Counted from the first letter of the stretch, positions 40,904-51,390 are shown. The stretch is 64,000 bases of DNA from an uncultured Pedobacter sp. (GCA_938008555.1 CALLKE010000179.1:1-64000); one strand, 5' to 3'. A program made the numbers and translations. Notes: generated from the sequence alone by a model not told the origin.

Positions 40904-43042
40904 TTATGATGACTGGTTTTCAGGAAGATCGACATTATGATCTGCTACCCCTTCATGGGTAGACACTCCCTCATGTTGTAAAGCTTTCTCTTTATCAGAA
41001 GCTTTTGCCTTTTTCTTATCCTTCGTCTTACTCTCTTCTCCATTTACAAACTCGTCATACGTTGTTCGATTATCAAATGGTCGCTTACCTAAGATTTGCT
41101 CGAGATCAGATTGAAACAGTATTTCTTTCTCCAATAGGTTATGAGCCAATTTTTCTAGACCATCGCGCTTCTCAGTGAGTAGCTCTTTAGTACGCTTATA
41201 AGCTTTTTCAATTTGATTACGTACTTCCACATCTATCATTTCAGAGGTTTTTTCAGAATATGGTCTATTAAATTGATATTCTCCTTGAGGGTCATTGAAG
41301 GAAACATTACCAATCTTATCATTCATGCCATAAATAGTAACCATCGCATAAGATAATTTGGTGATTCGCTCTAAGTCATTCTGTGCACCTGTGGATATTT
41401 TACCAAAAACTAAATCTTCAGCTACTCGCCCCCCAAGAGTCATGCACATGCCATCCAATAGCTGCTCTGTAGTATACAAAAACTGTTCTTTAGGTAAATA
41501 CTGCGCATATCCTAGTGCAGCAACCCCACGCGGTACGATAGACACCTTCACCAAAGGATCAGCATGCTCCAAAAACCATCCAACAATGGCATGCCCCGCT
41601 TCATGATAAGCGACAATACGTTTTTCCTCAGGAGAAATGATTTTATTTTTTTTCTCCAAGCCTCCTATTACCCGATCGATAGCATCTTGAAAGTCTTGCA
41701 TATCTACAGACTCTTTATTTCGACGAGCTGCTATTAGCGCGGCCTCATTGCAGACATTGGCAATTTCTGCTCCTGCAAAACCGGGAGTTTGTGCAGAGAG
41801 TTTTTTAGAATCTACGTCTTCAGCTACTTTAATAGGCTTTAAATGCACTTTAAATATCTGTTCACGGCCAATCAAGTCAGGCTTATCTATCGATATTTGA
41901 CGATCAAAACGACCAGGACGTAACAATGCGGTATCCAACACATCGGGGCGATTAGTTGCAGCGAGAATAATAATTCCGGAATCAGTTCCAAAACCGTCCA
42001 TCTCTACCAATAATTGATTCAATGTATTTTCACGTTCATCGTTTCCACCCATCATATTATTTTTACCACGAGCACGCCCAATAGCATCAATCTCATCAAT
42101 GAAAATAATACAAGGTGCTTTATCTTTTGCCTGTTTGAATAAATCCCGAACACGAGAAGCGCCAACTCCTACAAACATTTCTACAAAATCTGATCCTGAA
42201 AGAGAAAAGAAAGGAACTTGTGCTTCACCCGCTACAGCTTTAGCCATCAGCGTTTTTCCCGTTCCTGGTGCGCCAATGAGCAATGCTCCTTTGGGTATTT
42301 TGCCTCCTAGATTGGTATACTTTTTTGGATTTTTCAAAAAATCCACAATTTCCATAATCTCTTGCTTAGCCTCTTCAAGCCCAGCGACATCGTTGAAGGT
42401 AACTGTGACTTGTGATTCTTTATCGAATAAAGTCGCTTTTGATTTGCCAATGTTAAAAATCTGGCCACCAGCACCAGCACCGCCACCCATTCGGCGCATG
42501 ATAAATAACCAAAATCCAATAAGTAATAACACGGGTAAAATAAACGACATGAACCATCCCGCCCATGGGCTTTCACGAGATTCTATGTTAAGCGGGACTT
42601 GCTGCTCTGCTGGAATATCTTTTTCCGCTTCTTTTAGTTTTGCTTGTAAAGCATCAAACGATCCATCTGTAAAAATATATTGTGGAGTAGAGGCTGAGGA
42701 TAGTGTACTAAAAGCTCCTTTATTTTGTACATCATTGTATTTTGGCAGGCTTAGTCGGTCTTTTTTGATGTATACCTCTACCTCAACTAAATCATGGTTT
42801 TTATAGGCTACTAGCTTTTCTACATCGCCAGGCTTCAATATTTCATTTTCAAACTTTTGATAGGAAATTTTTTTAGCACCATCGCTAGTAAAAAGATATT
42901 GAACTACGAAAATCCCAATGATGATAGCGGCATAAAGCCACATGATGTTAAACTTGGGAGCTTGAGGAACAATTTTTTTGCCTGGTATTTTTTTAATACT
43001 TTTTTTTTTTGTGTTAATAGGCGTTGATTTATTCTCTTTCAT
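40904..43042 (-). CDS. ftsH: ATP-dependent zinc metalloprotease FtsH
   Basis: This 712-aa protein has two membrane helices (about 33-52 and 165-185, [20 protein letters not shown]). The AAA core has Walker A GAPGTGKT and [13 protein letters not shown], the SRH is [20 protein letters not shown], and the peptidase has [12 protein letters not shown] (HEAGH). The C terminus is acidic/Lys-rich. It degrades membrane and misfolded proteins. It is transcribed behind rsfS with a 62-nt gap. Confidence 0.97.
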   Translation of the reverse strand: MKENKSTPINTKKKSIKKIPGKKIVPQAPKFNIMWLYAAIIIGIFVVQYLFTSDGAKKISYQKFENEILKPGDVEKLVAYKNHDLVEVEVYIKKDRLSLPKYNDVQNKGAFSTLSSASTPQYIFTDGSFDALQAKLKEAEKDIPAEQQVPLNIESRESPWAGWFMSFILPVLLLIGFWLFIMRRMGGGAGAGGQIFNIGKSKATLFDKESQVTVTFNDVAGLEEAKQEIMEIVDFLKNPKKYTNLGGKIPKGALLIGAPGTGKTLMAKAVAGEAQVPFFSLSGSDFVEMFVGVGASRVRDLFKQAKDKAPCIIFIDEIDAIGRARGKNNMMGGNDERENTLNQLLVEMDGFGTDSGIIILAATNRPDVLDTALLRPGRFDRQISIDKPDLIGREQIFKVHLKPIKVAEDVDSKKLSAQTPGFAGAEIANVCNEAALIAARRNKESVDMQDFQDAIDRVIGGLEKKNKIISPEEKRIVAYHEAGHAIVGWFLEHADPLVKVSIVPRGVAALGYAQYLPKEQFLYTTEQLLDGMCMTLGGRVAEDLVFGKISTGAQNDLERITKLSYAMVTIYGMNDKIGNVSFNDPQGEYQFNRPYSEKTSEMIDVEVRNQIEKAYKRTKELLTEKRDGLEKLAHNLLEKEILFQSDLEQILGKRPFDNRTTYDEFVNGEESKTKDKKKAKASDKEKALQHEGVSTHEGVADHNVDLPENQSS

Positions 43043-43104
43043 TTCTATTTTCGAAAATTATATACTGGTTTTGAGCGGTACTAAAACGGATAGGGGCAAG
43101 CCAA

Positions 43105-43479
43105 TTAGGCACTTTGAAACGCTTGTATTTCTGCATCTCCCCACAAATCTTCAATACCATAATATGCGCGTTTGTCGGTTTTAAAGATGTGTACAACGAC
43201 GTCGATATAGTCGAGTAAAACCCATTCACCATTCTGCAATCCTTCTTTTTTCCACGGATATTGCTTTAACGATTTATAAACTTCTTTTTCGACACTTGAG
43301 GCTATTGCAATCACTTGAGTGGATGATTCAGCATGGCAGACTACAAAATAGTCGACCACTGAACTGTGTATATTACGAAGATCTAGACGAACAATATCAT
43401 TCCCTTTTTTTTCTTGAATCCCATGAATAGCAATTTCAGAAATTGATGTGGATTCTTTTGCTAGTTTGCTTTTTGCCAT
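43105..43479 (-). CDS. rsfS: ribosome silencing factor RsfS
   Basis: This 124-aa protein is of the Iojap/RsfS family: KKGNDIVRLDLRNIHSSVVD, YFVVCHAESSTQVIAIASSV, WVLLDYIDVVVHIFKTDKRA and YYGIEDLWGDAE. 'D-x-F-V-I-C-x-x-x-S-x-x-Q' and 'W-x-x-x-D-x-x-D-x-V-V-H-x-F' are diagnostic. It binds L14 and blocks subunit joining in starvation. It is divergent from birA with a 37-nt gap and precedes ftsH. Confidence 0.96.
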   Translation of the reverse strand: MAKSKLAKESTSISEIAIHGIQEKKGNDIVRLDLRNIHSSVVDYFVVCHAESSTQVIAIASSVEKEVYKSLKQYPWKKEGLQNGEWVLLDYIDVVVHIFKTDKRAYYGIEDLWGDAEIQAFQSA

Positions 43480-43516
43480 TAAAAAAAAATTAGTTTTGAG
43501 AAATATTCACTCTTTA

Positions 43517-44302
43517 ATGCAAACATATACACTGCAAAGTAACACTTTTTTAGGATTATTTGTTGGACAAAATATTATTACCCTTCAATTCGTTGACTCC
43601 ACAAACAATTATCTGAAGGACATCGTGTCAAAATCTAAGCCAATCCTAGAAGGCACTGTAATATTGGCAGTAGAACAGTCTGCTGGCAGAGGGCAATTAG
43701 GCAGTACATGGCATAGTGAATCAGGCAAAAACTTAACATTCAGCATTCTTCTTAATCCTACATTTTTACCTGTTGAGCGGCAATTTGAGTTGAACAAAGC
43801 TATTAGCTTGGCTATAAATGATGTCCTTTCAAAACATTTTGGAGCATTAGCAAAAATTAAATGGCCTAATGATAGCTACATAGGGATGCAAAAAATAGGA
43901 GGTATGCTCATTGAAAACAATATTCATGGCACCTTGTTAAAACATGCTATCATTGGAATCGGGTTGAATGTAAATCAAACCAGCTTTCCATCTATACTAA
44001 AAAATGTAACTTCGTTTAGCCAATTTTTACACCAAGATTATGACTTATTGCATTTGCTAAAAGAACTCTGCAGTGCTATTGAAGCTAGATACCTGCAGTT
44101 GAAAGCAGGAAAATTCAATGAAATTGGGGCTGAATACCTGAGCAAGCTATATCGCTTAAATGAATGGGACATGTATCGGATTCATGGGAAACTGCAAAGT
44201 GGCAAGATATGTGGAGTCAGTGTAACAGGTCAACTCCAAGTTGAGACAGAAAATCAAATCAGAGAGTACACACTAAAAGAAATTGAATTCATCAGCAATT
44301 AA
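43517..44302 (+). CDS. birA: biotin-[acetyl-CoA-carboxylase] ligase, catalytic form
   Basis: The chosen ATG gives a 261-aa protein without the N-terminal HTH of E. coli BirA, so it is a catalytic ligase and not a repressor. It has QFVDSTNNYLKDI, the ATP/biotin loop EQSAGRGQLGSTW, WPNDSYIGMQKIGGMLIENN and HAIIGIGLNVNQTSF. It biotinylates carboxylases. A longer upstream start (43448) would run through the divergent promoter region and is rejected. Confidence 0.95.
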   Translation: MQTYTLQSNTFLGLFVGQNIITLQFVDSTNNYLKDIVSKSKPILEGTVILAVEQSAGRGQLGSTWHSESGKNLTFSILLNPTFLPVERQFELNKAISLAINDVLSKHFGALAKIKWPNDSYIGMQKIGGMLIENNIHGTLLKHAIIGIGLNVNQTSFPSILKNVTSFSQFLHQDYDLLHLLKELCSAIEARYLQLKAGKFNEIGAEYLSKLYRLNEWDMYRIHGKLQSGKICGVSVTGQLQVETENQIREYTLKEIEFISN

Positions 44303-44398
44303 TCCGAAATAAGCTCATCGTGAACTATCGTTCACAAATCTTTGACCGATTAACTCAGCTCATGATAGCTTCATGGCTTATAAAAACAAATTATACAC

Positions 44399-46516
44399 AT
44401 GAAAAGATCGTTTTACATTTTTCTGCTTCTATTGACCATACAAGCAGCACAGGGCCAAATTTTGGCTCCTGTAAAATGGCATTATTCTGCAAAGCGACTA
44501 AGTGCAACCGAAGCCAAATTAATTCTCAAAGCTAAAATCGAAAAGGGGTGGCACATATATTCACAATATATTCAAAAAGGTGGCCCTATACCTACTTCAT
44601 TTACATTCACTCCATCTGAAGATTATTCTCTAACAGGCAAAACCACTGAAAGCCCAAAACCCACCGCTGTTTTTGAAAAAGCTTTTAACATGCAAATATT
44701 ATGGTTCGAGAATGAAGCAGTCTTTACGCAGTTAATCAAAGTAAAGTCGAACAGCTTCACCATAAAAGGCAATCTCGAGTTTATGGTCTGCAACAACACG
44801 CAGTGTCTTCCTCCAGAAGATATTGCATTTGCAATACCGGTGAACGCTTTTTCCCATTCTTCTACAGAGGAGACTAAAAAAACAGCAATCTTATCTCAGC
44901 CATCTACCCCTACAGAAGAAAAAGTAGCTATTACAGCTGATTCCTCATCAATCAAAGAGGATCAGAAAAAGGTTATTTCTTCGAAAAATGAATCAAACAA
45001 ACACGACTCTATCTCCAAAGAAGAAAAGCAGGATCAGATCACTGTTTCAGATAAAACGAGGCCACAGCTATCCTCTTCGGGTTCGTTATGGGCTATTTTC
45101 TTTACTGGGTTTTTAGGCGGATTAGCGGCCTTCCTCATGCCTTGCATCTATCCCATGATTCCTCTAACGGTATCTTTCTTCACCAAGAAGTCGGGATCGC
45201 GCGCTAAGGGCATCGAGCACGCCATCATTTATGGCTTATCCATCATCCTGATTTATGTAGCACTAGGATTATTGATTACTGTTATTTTCGGAGCTTCGGC
45301 ACTAAATGAGGCAGCAAGCAGTGCCACATTTAATCTTCTATTTTTTGTTATTCTAATTTTATTTGCCATTTCATTTTTGGGGGCTTTTGAAATCATACTA
45401 CCGTCTAGTTTGGTTAACAAAATGGACCAAAAATCAAATAAAAGCGGGGCCATAGGATTATTTTTTATGGCTTTTACACTCGCTCTAGTTTCTTTCTCGT
45501 GTACAGGTCCTATTATTGGCACCTTGCTAGTTGATGCCGTTTCTAAAGGATCTTATCTGGGGCCTTCCATGGGCATGTTTGGATTTTCATCCGCATTAGC
45601 GATACCATTCACTCTTTTTGCAATTTTTCCATCCTGGCTCAAAGAAATGCCAAAATCTGGAAATTGGTTAAACACAATCAAGGTCTCACTCGGATTTTTA
45701 GAATTGGCTTTGGCATTTAAATTCTTGTCAAATGTAGATTTAGCTTACCACTGGCACATTGTTGATCGAGATGTATTCTTGGTCATATGGATCAGCATTT
45801 TCGCTGCATTTACACTATACTTATTTGGACAAATTCGATTAGAACATGACTCCGCATTTACATTAATTTCTTTGCCTCGTTTATTTTCTGCAATGGTAGT
45901 TCTCGGATTTACTATTTACATGATTCCTGGCTTGTGGGGAGCACCCCTCAAAGCAATTAGTGCATGGCTTCCTCCATCATCCACTCAAAATTTTGATCTC
46001 TACACTAATTATGGGCGCACAGAAACATCATCACAACTAAATGAGAAAAAATATGTCAGCCTCTTTCATGCGCCACATGGTTTAGATGCTTATTACGACT
46101 ATGAACAAGGATTAGCATATGCAAAAAAAGTGAACAAGCCTGTATTATTAGATTTTACAGGTTGGAGCTGCACGAATTGTCGTAAAATGGAAGCAAGTGT
46201 TTGGTCCGATCCTCAAGTATTGCGGAAACTAAAAGAGAATTTCGTTTTGATATCACTCTATGTGGATGATAAAACGGACTTGCCAGGAAGTGAGCAATAT
46301 ATTTCTACGTTCAGTGGCAAAAAAATTCAAACGCTTGGGCAAAAATGGAGTGATTTACAAGCTTCCAAATTCGGAACAAATTCCCAACCATATTACATCT
46401 TAATCAATACAGAAGGTCAATTATTGGTACCCCCGAGCGCATTTGACCTTGATATAAACAAGTACATTCAATTTCTGGACAAGGGAATTGAGGTTTTCAG
46501 CAATAAAAGAACATGA
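44399..46516 (+). CDS. dsbD: thiol:disulfide interchange protein DsbD
   Basis: This 705-aa protein has a signal peptide (residues 1-19). The DsbD alpha-like domain has FMVCNNTQCLPPE (CxxxxCLPP). A charged linker (about 150-225) and eight membrane helices follow, with AAFLMPCIYPMIPLT and FSCTGPIIGTLL carrying the conserved Cys pair. The C-terminal thioredoxin-like domain has FTGWSCTNCRKME (CTNC). It moves electrons from the cytosol to the periplasm. It overlaps pfkA by 4 nt. Confidence 0.95.
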   Translation: MKRSFYIFLLLLTIQAAQGQILAPVKWHYSAKRLSATEAKLILKAKIEKGWHIYSQYIQKGGPIPTSFTFTPSEDYSLTGKTTESPKPTAVFEKAFNMQILWFENEAVFTQLIKVKSNSFTIKGNLEFMVCNNTQCLPPEDIAFAIPVNAFSHSSTEETKKTAILSQPSTPTEEKVAITADSSSIKEDQKKVISSKNESNKHDSISKEEKQDQITVSDKTRPQLSSSGSLWAIFFTGFLGGLAAFLMPCIYPMIPLTVSFFTKKSGSRAKGIEHAIIYGLSIILIYVALGLLITVIFGASALNEAASSATFNLLFFVILILFAISFLGAFEIILPSSLVNKMDQKSNKSGAIGLFFMAFTLALVSFSCTGPIIGTLLVDAVSKGSYLGPSMGMFGFSSALAIPFTLFAIFPSWLKEMPKSGNWLNTIKVSLGFLELALAFKFLSNVDLAYHWHIVDRDVFLVIWISIFAAFTLYLFGQIRLEHDSAFTLISLPRLFSAMVVLGFTIYMIPGLWGAPLKAISAWLPPSSTQNFDLYTNYGRTETSSQLNEKKYVSLFHAPHGLDAYYDYEQGLAYAKKVNKPVLLDFTGWSCTNCRKMEASVWSDPQVLRKLKENFVLISLYVDDKTDLPGSEQYISTFSGKKIQTLGQKWSDLQASKFGTNSQPYYILINTEGQLLVPPSAFDLDINKYIQFLDKGIEVFSNKRT

Positions 46517-47490
46517 GTAAAGTAAAAAACATTGGTGTATTCACTTCAGGTGGAGACTCGCCAGGGATGAACGCAGCAATTCGTTCGGTTGTAAGAACAG
46601 GATTATATTATGATCTACAAGTAACAGGTATCTTAAGAGGATATGAGGGGATGATCTGTGGAGACTTTATGCCAATGGGGCGTAAATCGGTAGCCAACAT
46701 CATCCAACGTGGTGGAACTATTTTAAAAACAGCAAGAAGCCAAGAGTTTCGCACCAAAGAAGGTCGTCAGAAAGCATATGAGCAACTAAAAAAGCAAAAT
46801 ATTGATGCTTTAGTTGCTATTGGAGGTGATGGTACTTTTACAGGAGCTAGCATTTTTATTGAAGAGTTTGATATCCCAGTAGTTGGTTTGCCCGGCACTA
46901 TCGACAATGATTTGATTGGAACAGACTATACCATCGGGTATGATACTGCAATTAATACCGTTATTGAAGCAGTTGATAAAATCAGAGACACTGCAGAGTC
47001 ACACGATCGACTCTTTATTGTGGAAGTAATGGGGCGTGATTCTGGCATGATAGCACTCCGAAGTGGCATTGGATCAGGTGCAGAAGCCATCTTAATACCC
47101 GAATCACGTACTGACATCAATGCACTTCTGAATCGACTTGAAAGAGGAAGAAAAGACAAATCATCTAAAATTATCATTGTAGCCGAAGGTGATACCGCAG
47201 GCGGTGCATTTGAAGTGGCCAAAGCAGTAAACAACAAATTTCCCACGATAGATACCAAAGTTTCGATCCTCGGTCACATGCAACGAGGCGGATCTCCAAG
47301 TTGCTTGGATCGCGTACTTGCAAGTCGCTTGGGTATCGCTGCAGTAGAGTCTTTAATCGCAGGCGAAAAAGGAGACATGATTGGCCTAGTCAATGGCAAG
47401 ATTCATCATACACCTTTTAAAAATGCAATAAAACGTGTAGAGGATGTAGATCAAGAATTACTGAAAGTGGTGGAAATACTTTCGTTGTAA
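46513..47490 (+). CDS. pfkA: ATP-dependent 6-phosphofructokinase
   Basis: This 325-aa protein has FTSGGDSPGMNAAIRSVVRT, IGGDGTFTGA (ATP site, with GDGT as in ATP-dependent enzymes), LPGTIDNDLIGTDYTIGYDT with the catalytic Asp of TIDND, VEVMGRDSGMIAL and ILGHMQRGGSPSCLDRVLAS. It phosphorylates fructose-6-phosphate in glycolysis. The start codon overlaps the dsbD stop (ATGA), an odd functional pairing that still implies joint transcription. Confidence 0.97.
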   Translation: MSKVKNIGVFTSGGDSPGMNAAIRSVVRTGLYYDLQVTGILRGYEGMICGDFMPMGRKSVANIIQRGGTILKTARSQEFRTKEGRQKAYEQLKKQNIDALVAIGGDGTFTGASIFIEEFDIPVVGLPGTIDNDLIGTDYTIGYDTAINTVIEAVDKIRDTAESHDRLFIVEVMGRDSGMIALRSGIGSGAEAILIPESRTDINALLNRLERGRKDKSSKIIIVAEGDTAGGAFEVAKAVNNKFPTIDTKVSILGHMQRGGSPSCLDRVLASRLGIAAVESLIAGEKGDMIGLVNGKIHHTPFKNAIKRVEDVDQELLKVVEILSL

Positions 47491-47582
47491 AATCTTCACC
47501 TAAACCCTATCAGCAGAGGAAAGGCCTGTAAAATTTTACTATTCAAACATGCGCCTCACCTCTGAAAAAAGTAACGAACATC

Positions 47583-48149
47583 ATGGATCATATTAAACAA
47601 CATTTCGAACAAGCAAAAACGGTTCTGGATACTTTTTTATCAGATGAACAAAATTTTAAACGAATCGAGGCCGCCGGTCAGATGCTCGTTCAAGCTATTC
47701 GCAATGGGAACAAACTAATTTCTTGTGGCAATGGGGGGTCTATGTGCGATGCTATGCATTTTGCTGAAGAGCTTTCAGGCAGATATCGTGACGATCGTCC
47801 CCCATTAGCAGCCATTTCCATTTCAGATCCATCACATTTATCCTGCGTCGGAAACGATTATGGTTATGCATTTGTATTTTCCAGGATGGTTGAGGCCATT
47901 GGCAAAACTGGCGATGTCTTATTTGCCATCAGCACCAGTGGAAACTCCGAGAATGTCCTAAATGCCATCCAATCAGCCAAAGCGAAAAACATCCAGGTAA
48001 TTGGTTTAACAGGCAAGGATGGAGGTAAAATGGCTTCTTTATGCGATATCGAAATTCGTGCACCCTACACCCCATACGCCGATCGAGCCCAAGAAATACA
48101 CATCAAAGTAATACACACCATTATTGATTATGTGGAACGTCATATATGA
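47583..48149 (+). CDS. gmhA: sedoheptulose-7-phosphate isomerase (phosphoheptose isomerase)
   Basis: This 188-aa SIS-fold protein has [60 protein letters not shown] and [20 protein letters not shown]. 'C-G-N-G-G-S...D-x-x-H-x-x-x-E' is the GmhA signature. It makes the heptose precursor of lipopolysaccharide core or S-layer sugars. It stands 92 nt behind pfkA with a possible stem (CAGAGG/CCTCTG) in the gap. Confidence 0.95.
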   Translation: MDHIKQHFEQAKTVLDTFLSDEQNFKRIEAAGQMLVQAIRNGNKLISCGNGGSMCDAMHFAEELSGRYRDDRPPLAAISISDPSHLSCVGNDYGYAFVFSRMVEAIGKTGDVLFAISTSGNSENVLNAIQSAKAKNIQVIGLTGKDGGKMASLCDIEIRAPYTPYADRAQEIHIKVIHTIIDYVERHI

Positions 48150-48209
48150 ATAGGTCATTATTAATTCTCGAACAGAACAGCAAACACTTCAAATTCAGTT
48201 TATTATTCT

Positions 48210-48217
48210 TATCTTCG
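48210..48217 (+). promoter_or_regulatory. candidate -7 box of rpsP
   Basis: TATCTTCG differs from TAnnTTTG by one base and lies 57 nt before the rpsP start. An AGGAG-type stretch follows in the leader. A -33 element was not evident. Confidence 0.35.
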
Positions 48218-48274
48218 CGCTCCCGCTAGGAGTATCTCCTCCGGGAAATATGTTGAATACATAAACATCAAAAC

Positions 48275-48811
48275 ATGGCAACCAAAATTAGATTACAAAG
48301 ATTCGGTAAAAAAGGAAAGCCTTATTACCACGTAGTAGTAGCAGACGCTAGAGCTCCAAGAGATGGTAAATTCATCGAACGTATTGGATCATACAATCCG
48401 AATACTAATCCTGCATCAATCGATATTAATTTCGAGAAAGCACTGGACTGGATGAACAAAGGTGCTCAACCTACTGACACTTGCCGTTCTATTCTTTCTT
48501 ACAAGGGTGTTTTATACAAAAAACATTTAGAAGGTGGTGTGAAAAAAGGAGCACTAACAGCAGAGCAAGCTGAGGCTAAATTTACCGCATGGACAGAGAC
48601 CAAAGAAGGTAAGATCGAAAGCAAAAAAGATAGCTTAACACGTTCTAAAGAAGAAGCGAAAAAAGCTAGCTTAATTGCAGAGGCGAAAAAGAAAGAAGAA
48701 ATTGCTGCCGCCATTTTAGCCAAAAACACACCTGCTATTGAAGAAGTAGAAGAAGCTCCAATCGCAGAAAATGCTGAAACAAACACAGAAGAAGCTCCTG
48801 CTGCTGAATAA
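48275..48811 (+). CDS. rpsP: 30S ribosomal protein S16, long form
   Basis: The first 80 residues are S16 (ATKIRLQRFGKKGKPYYHVV, VADARAPRDGKFIERIGSYN). A further 95 residues form a Lys/Glu/Ala-rich tail that ends in many Glu and Ala. S16 is usually about 80-90 aa; Bacteroidota often have such C-terminal tails. It helps 16S folding. A terminator stands before rimM, so S16 can be made in excess over the processing enzymes. Confidence 0.97.
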   Translation: MATKIRLQRFGKKGKPYYHVVVADARAPRDGKFIERIGSYNPNTNPASIDINFEKALDWMNKGAQPTDTCRSILSYKGVLYKKHLEGGVKKGALTAEQAEAKFTAWTETKEGKIESKKDSLTRSKEEAKKASLIAEAKKKEEIAAAILAKNTPAIEEVEEAPIAENAETNTEEAPAAE

Positions 48812-48832
48812 TTTCTGAATCAACTGTTTTTA

Positions 48833-48870
48833 AACGTCATTGCGAAGTGTCATTTGCAATGACGTTCTTG
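48833..48870 (+). terminator. terminator/attenuator between rpsP and rimM
   Basis: AACGTCATTGC (48833-48843) and GCAATGACGTT (48856-48866) form a perfect 11-bp stem followed by CTTGTTTTTATC. It lies 22 nt after rpsP and just before rimM, so readthrough probably sets rimM-trmD expression. Confidence 0.8.
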
Positions 48871-48880
48871 TTTTTATCAC

Positions 48881-49408
48881 ATGAAGATTGAAGATTGTTT
48901 CTACGTTGGTTATATCACCAAAACGAAAGGCTTGAAAGGAGAGGTACAAGTGTTTTTCGACTATGATACCCCTGATGAGCTGCCATTTAAAACGCTATTT
49001 ATAGCACTTGACAACAAGCTAGTCCCTCATTTTGTTTCCTCATATAAGCTGCATCAAAATAAAACGGGCCTTTTCTTTTTTGATGATATGGACAGCATTG
49101 AAAAAGCAGAGAAATTAGTCCGAAAAAAAATATACCTCCCCAATGACCAAAAACCCGAACGTAGTCCAGATGAGTTTTTGATCACTGATTTAAGGGGCTT
49201 TATTTTACACGCAGAACCCTTTGGCGAGCTCGGGAAGATTATTGATGTCCAAGAATATCCCCAGCAATACATTGCTACGTTTTTATACAAAAACAAAGAA
49301 ATGATGCTTCCATTAAATGATGATTTCATTCTAGAAATTGATATGGAAGCCCAGCTTCTAGATGTCAAACTTCCAGATGGATTAATCGAGCTTTATCTGG
49401 GTGAATAA
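48881..49408 (+). CDS. rimM: ribosome maturation factor RimM
   Basis: This 175-aa protein begins with the RimM N-domain (FYVGYITKTKGLKGEVQVFF, DYDTPDEL). The C-terminal PRC-barrel domain has EPFGELGKIIDVQEYPQQYI, FLYKNKEMMLPLNDDFILEI and DMEAQLLDVKLPDGL. It helps mature the 30S head next to S19. Its gene stands between rpsP and trmD, the standard order. Confidence 0.96.
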   Translation: MKIEDCFYVGYITKTKGLKGEVQVFFDYDTPDELPFKTLFIALDNKLVPHFVSSYKLHQNKTGLFFFDDMDSIEKAEKLVRKKIYLPNDQKPERSPDEFLITDLRGFILHAEPFGELGKIIDVQEYPQQYIATFLYKNKEMMLPLNDDFILEIDMEAQLLDVKLPDGLIELYLGE

Positions 49409-49428
49409 TCTATCATAAATGAAGACGC

Positions 49429-50103
49429 ATGCGTATTGATATCATCTCTGTTTTACCTCAGCTATTAGAAAGTCCTTTTGCCCACTCTATTTTGCAAAGG
49501 GCACAAAAAAAAGGCATTGCCGAAATACACGTACATAATTTGCGTGAATATGCCCAAAACAAGCACAAAAACGTGGATGACTATCCATACGGTGGTGGAA
49601 GCGGCATGGTCATGAGCATCGAACCATTTGCGAATTGCATTGAGGCTTTGCGGTCTAAGCGAGCATACGACGAAATCATTTTTATGACTCCAGATGGCGA
49701 AGTTCTAAATCAAACCATCGCTAATCAATTATCCACCAAACAAAACATCATCATTCTTTGCGGCCATTACAAGGGCATCGATCAGCGCATACGCGATATA
49801 TTTGTAACCCGCGAAATTTCTATTGGCGATTATGTACTCTCTGGCGGAGAGCTTCCCGCAGCTGTATTGGTAGATAGTGTGGTTCGTTTGATACCAGGTG
49901 TTCTTTCGGACGAAACTTCTGCACTTTCAGACTCATTTCAAGGCGAACTTCTAGATGCACCCGTTTATACTCGTCCGGCCGATTGGAATGGGCACAAGGT
50001 GCCTGACGTATTATTAAGTGGGAATGAATCCCTGATCAATAATTGGCGTCATGACATGGCTTTGGAGCGAACCAAAACCCGCAGGCCAGATCTTTTGAAA
50101 TAA
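49429..50103 (+). CDS. trmD: tRNA (guanine-N1)-methyltransferase TrmD
   Basis: This 224-aa SPOUT enzyme has [56 protein letters not shown] and [20 protein letters not shown] (knot loop), with [20 protein letters not shown]. It methylates G37 of tRNAs to prevent frameshifting. It follows rimM by 20 nt. No rplS follows in this window. Confidence 0.97.
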   Translation: MRIDIISVLPQLLESPFAHSILQRAQKKGIAEIHVHNLREYAQNKHKNVDDYPYGGGSGMVMSIEPFANCIEALRSKRAYDEIIFMTPDGEVLNQTIANQLSTKQNIIILCGHYKGIDQRIRDIFVTREISIGDYVLSGGELPAAVLVDSVVRLIPGVLSDETSALSDSFQGELLDAPVYTRPADWNGHKVPDVLLSGNESLINNWRHDMALERTKTRRPDLLK

Positions 50104-50124
50104 TAAAAGTTTTGCACCCAGAAA

Positions 50125-50724
50125 ATGAAAGAGCTCATATGTATTGTTTTCAAACTGTGTGTTTGTAACACAAGTCTACTTGCTAAAGAACTATTTTCGA
50201 AACACATCATACATACTTCTGATACGACTAAAGTCGGCTCTACCGATCACATCAAAACGAGGGAAGTCCACTTACAAGAAGTGATCATCCGAGACAGAAA
50301 AAAATTGCCTAAAGAAAAACTAGCAGAAGCTAGATCAGACTATAGTGATCCAAATTTATACGGAAACACGAGAAAGACAACTGTGATGCGCACCATCATC
50401 AACCGCATTAGGTCACCAGTAACTATTTTATACAGTTTATTCAGCAAACGAGCTAAAAACATGTACAAGTTACAGGGTACTATTGAAGCAGATTATCGTG
50501 AAGCAGAGATTGATTATAGATATACAGCCCATGTTGTCACCAAGCTTACAGGACTTACGGGAAAGACACTTTTAGATTTCATGGCACATTACCGTCCCTC
50601 CTATGAATTTATTAGCAAAGCAAGCGATTATGACCTCATTCTCTTTATCAAAAAAAGTTATCAGCAATATCACCAGAACACATCTGCAACGCTAGTATCT
50701 GATTCTCCCAAAAAGGAACATTAA
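50125..50724 (+). CDS. unknown exported protein, 199 aa
   Basis: The start MKELICIVFKLCVCNTSLLA resembles a signal peptide. It is followed by REVHLQEVIIRDRKKLPKEK, reminiscent of CarboxypepD-regulatory-like strand ends in Bacteroidota ('L-x-E-V-x-I-x-x'). The rest is basic and helical with LDFMAHYRPSYEFISKASDY and ILFIKKSYQQYHQN. I do not recognise the family. It sits between trmD and def on the same strand. Confidence 0.6.
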   Translation: MKELICIVFKLCVCNTSLLAKELFSKHIIHTSDTTKVGSTDHIKTREVHLQEVIIRDRKKLPKEKLAEARSDYSDPNLYGNTRKTTVMRTIINRIRSPVTILYSLFSKRAKNMYKLQGTIEADYREAEIDYRYTAHVVTKLTGLTGKTLLDFMAHYRPSYEFISKASDYDLILFIKKSYQQYHQNTSATLVSDSPKKEH

Positions 50725-50755
50725 AAATCGATGACAACAACCATATTCCAATTCG

Positions 50756-50763
50756 TACTTTTG
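50756..50763 (+). promoter_or_regulatory. -7 box directly before def
   Basis: TACTTTTG matches TAnnTTTG and ends 5 nt before the def ATG. Transcription would then start about at the ATG, giving a leaderless or nearly leaderless message. Confidence 0.4.
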
Positions 50764-50768
50764 CCCCT

Positions 50769-51362
50769 ATGAAACTACCCATCATCGCATACGGAGATCC
50801 TATTTTACGTAAAAAAGCATCAGAAATAGACCTAATCTATCCAGATTTAGACATCCTTATCTCCAACATGTTTGAAACGATGTATGCTGCACATGGAGTT
50901 GGTCTAGCGGCACCACAGGTGGGCTTGAGTATTCGTTTATTTATTGTGGATGCCAAACCATTCGCCGAAGACGACAAAGAGTTAACCTCTTTTAAAAAGG
51001 TATTTATTAATCCCCAAATACTAGAAGAAAAAGGAGATACATCGACTTTCAATGAGGGTTGCTTGAGTATTCCAGACGTTCGAGAGGATATTGACAGAAA
51101 AGACACCATCCATGTCACTTATCTAGACGAAAAAGGAAAAGCGCACCAAGAAGTTTATACTGGAATAGCTGCCCGCATTATTCAGCACGAATACGATCAT
51201 ATCGAGGGTAAACTATTTGTAGATAAATTAAGTCCTCTACGAAAAGCTATGTTAAAAGGTAAGCTAGAAAGCATATCAAAAGGCCTCATCAAAGTGGCCT
51301 ACAAAATGAAATTCCCTGCATTAAAGAATACTTCGAAACAAAGAGGGAAGCACAAACGTTGA
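50769..51362 (+). CDS. def: peptide deformylase
   Basis: This 197-aa protein has the three metal-site motifs: GVGLAAPQVGLSIRLFI, FNEGCLSIPDVREDIDR with the ligand Cys, and RIIQHEYDHIEGKLFVDKL (HExxH). A basic tail ends it. It removes the formyl group from new proteins. A -7 box lies 6 nt upstream; no Shine-Dalgarno was found. Confidence 0.97.
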   Translation: MKLPIIAYGDPILRKKASEIDLIYPDLDILISNMFETMYAAHGVGLAAPQVGLSIRLFIVDAKPFAEDDKELTSFKKVFINPQILEEKGDTSTFNEGCLSIPDVREDIDRKDTIHVTYLDEKGKAHQEVYTGIAARIIQHEYDHIEGKLFVDKLSPLRKAMLKGKLESISKGLIKVAYKMKFPALKNTSKQRGKHKR

Positions 51363-51390
51363 TTAGAATTTACCCGTCCAAGATCTTTTT

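Noticed and set aside
42099..42806. 235-codon open frame opposite ftsH
   Set aside because: It lies entirely antisense to a clearly conserved gene; the translation is low-complexity and has no family pattern. It is a shadow of ftsH codon use.
47514..47564. CAGAGG...CCTCTG structure before gmhA as a riboswitch
   Set aside because: Two short interrupted stems with a long loop and no known class; not enough to name a regulatory RNA.
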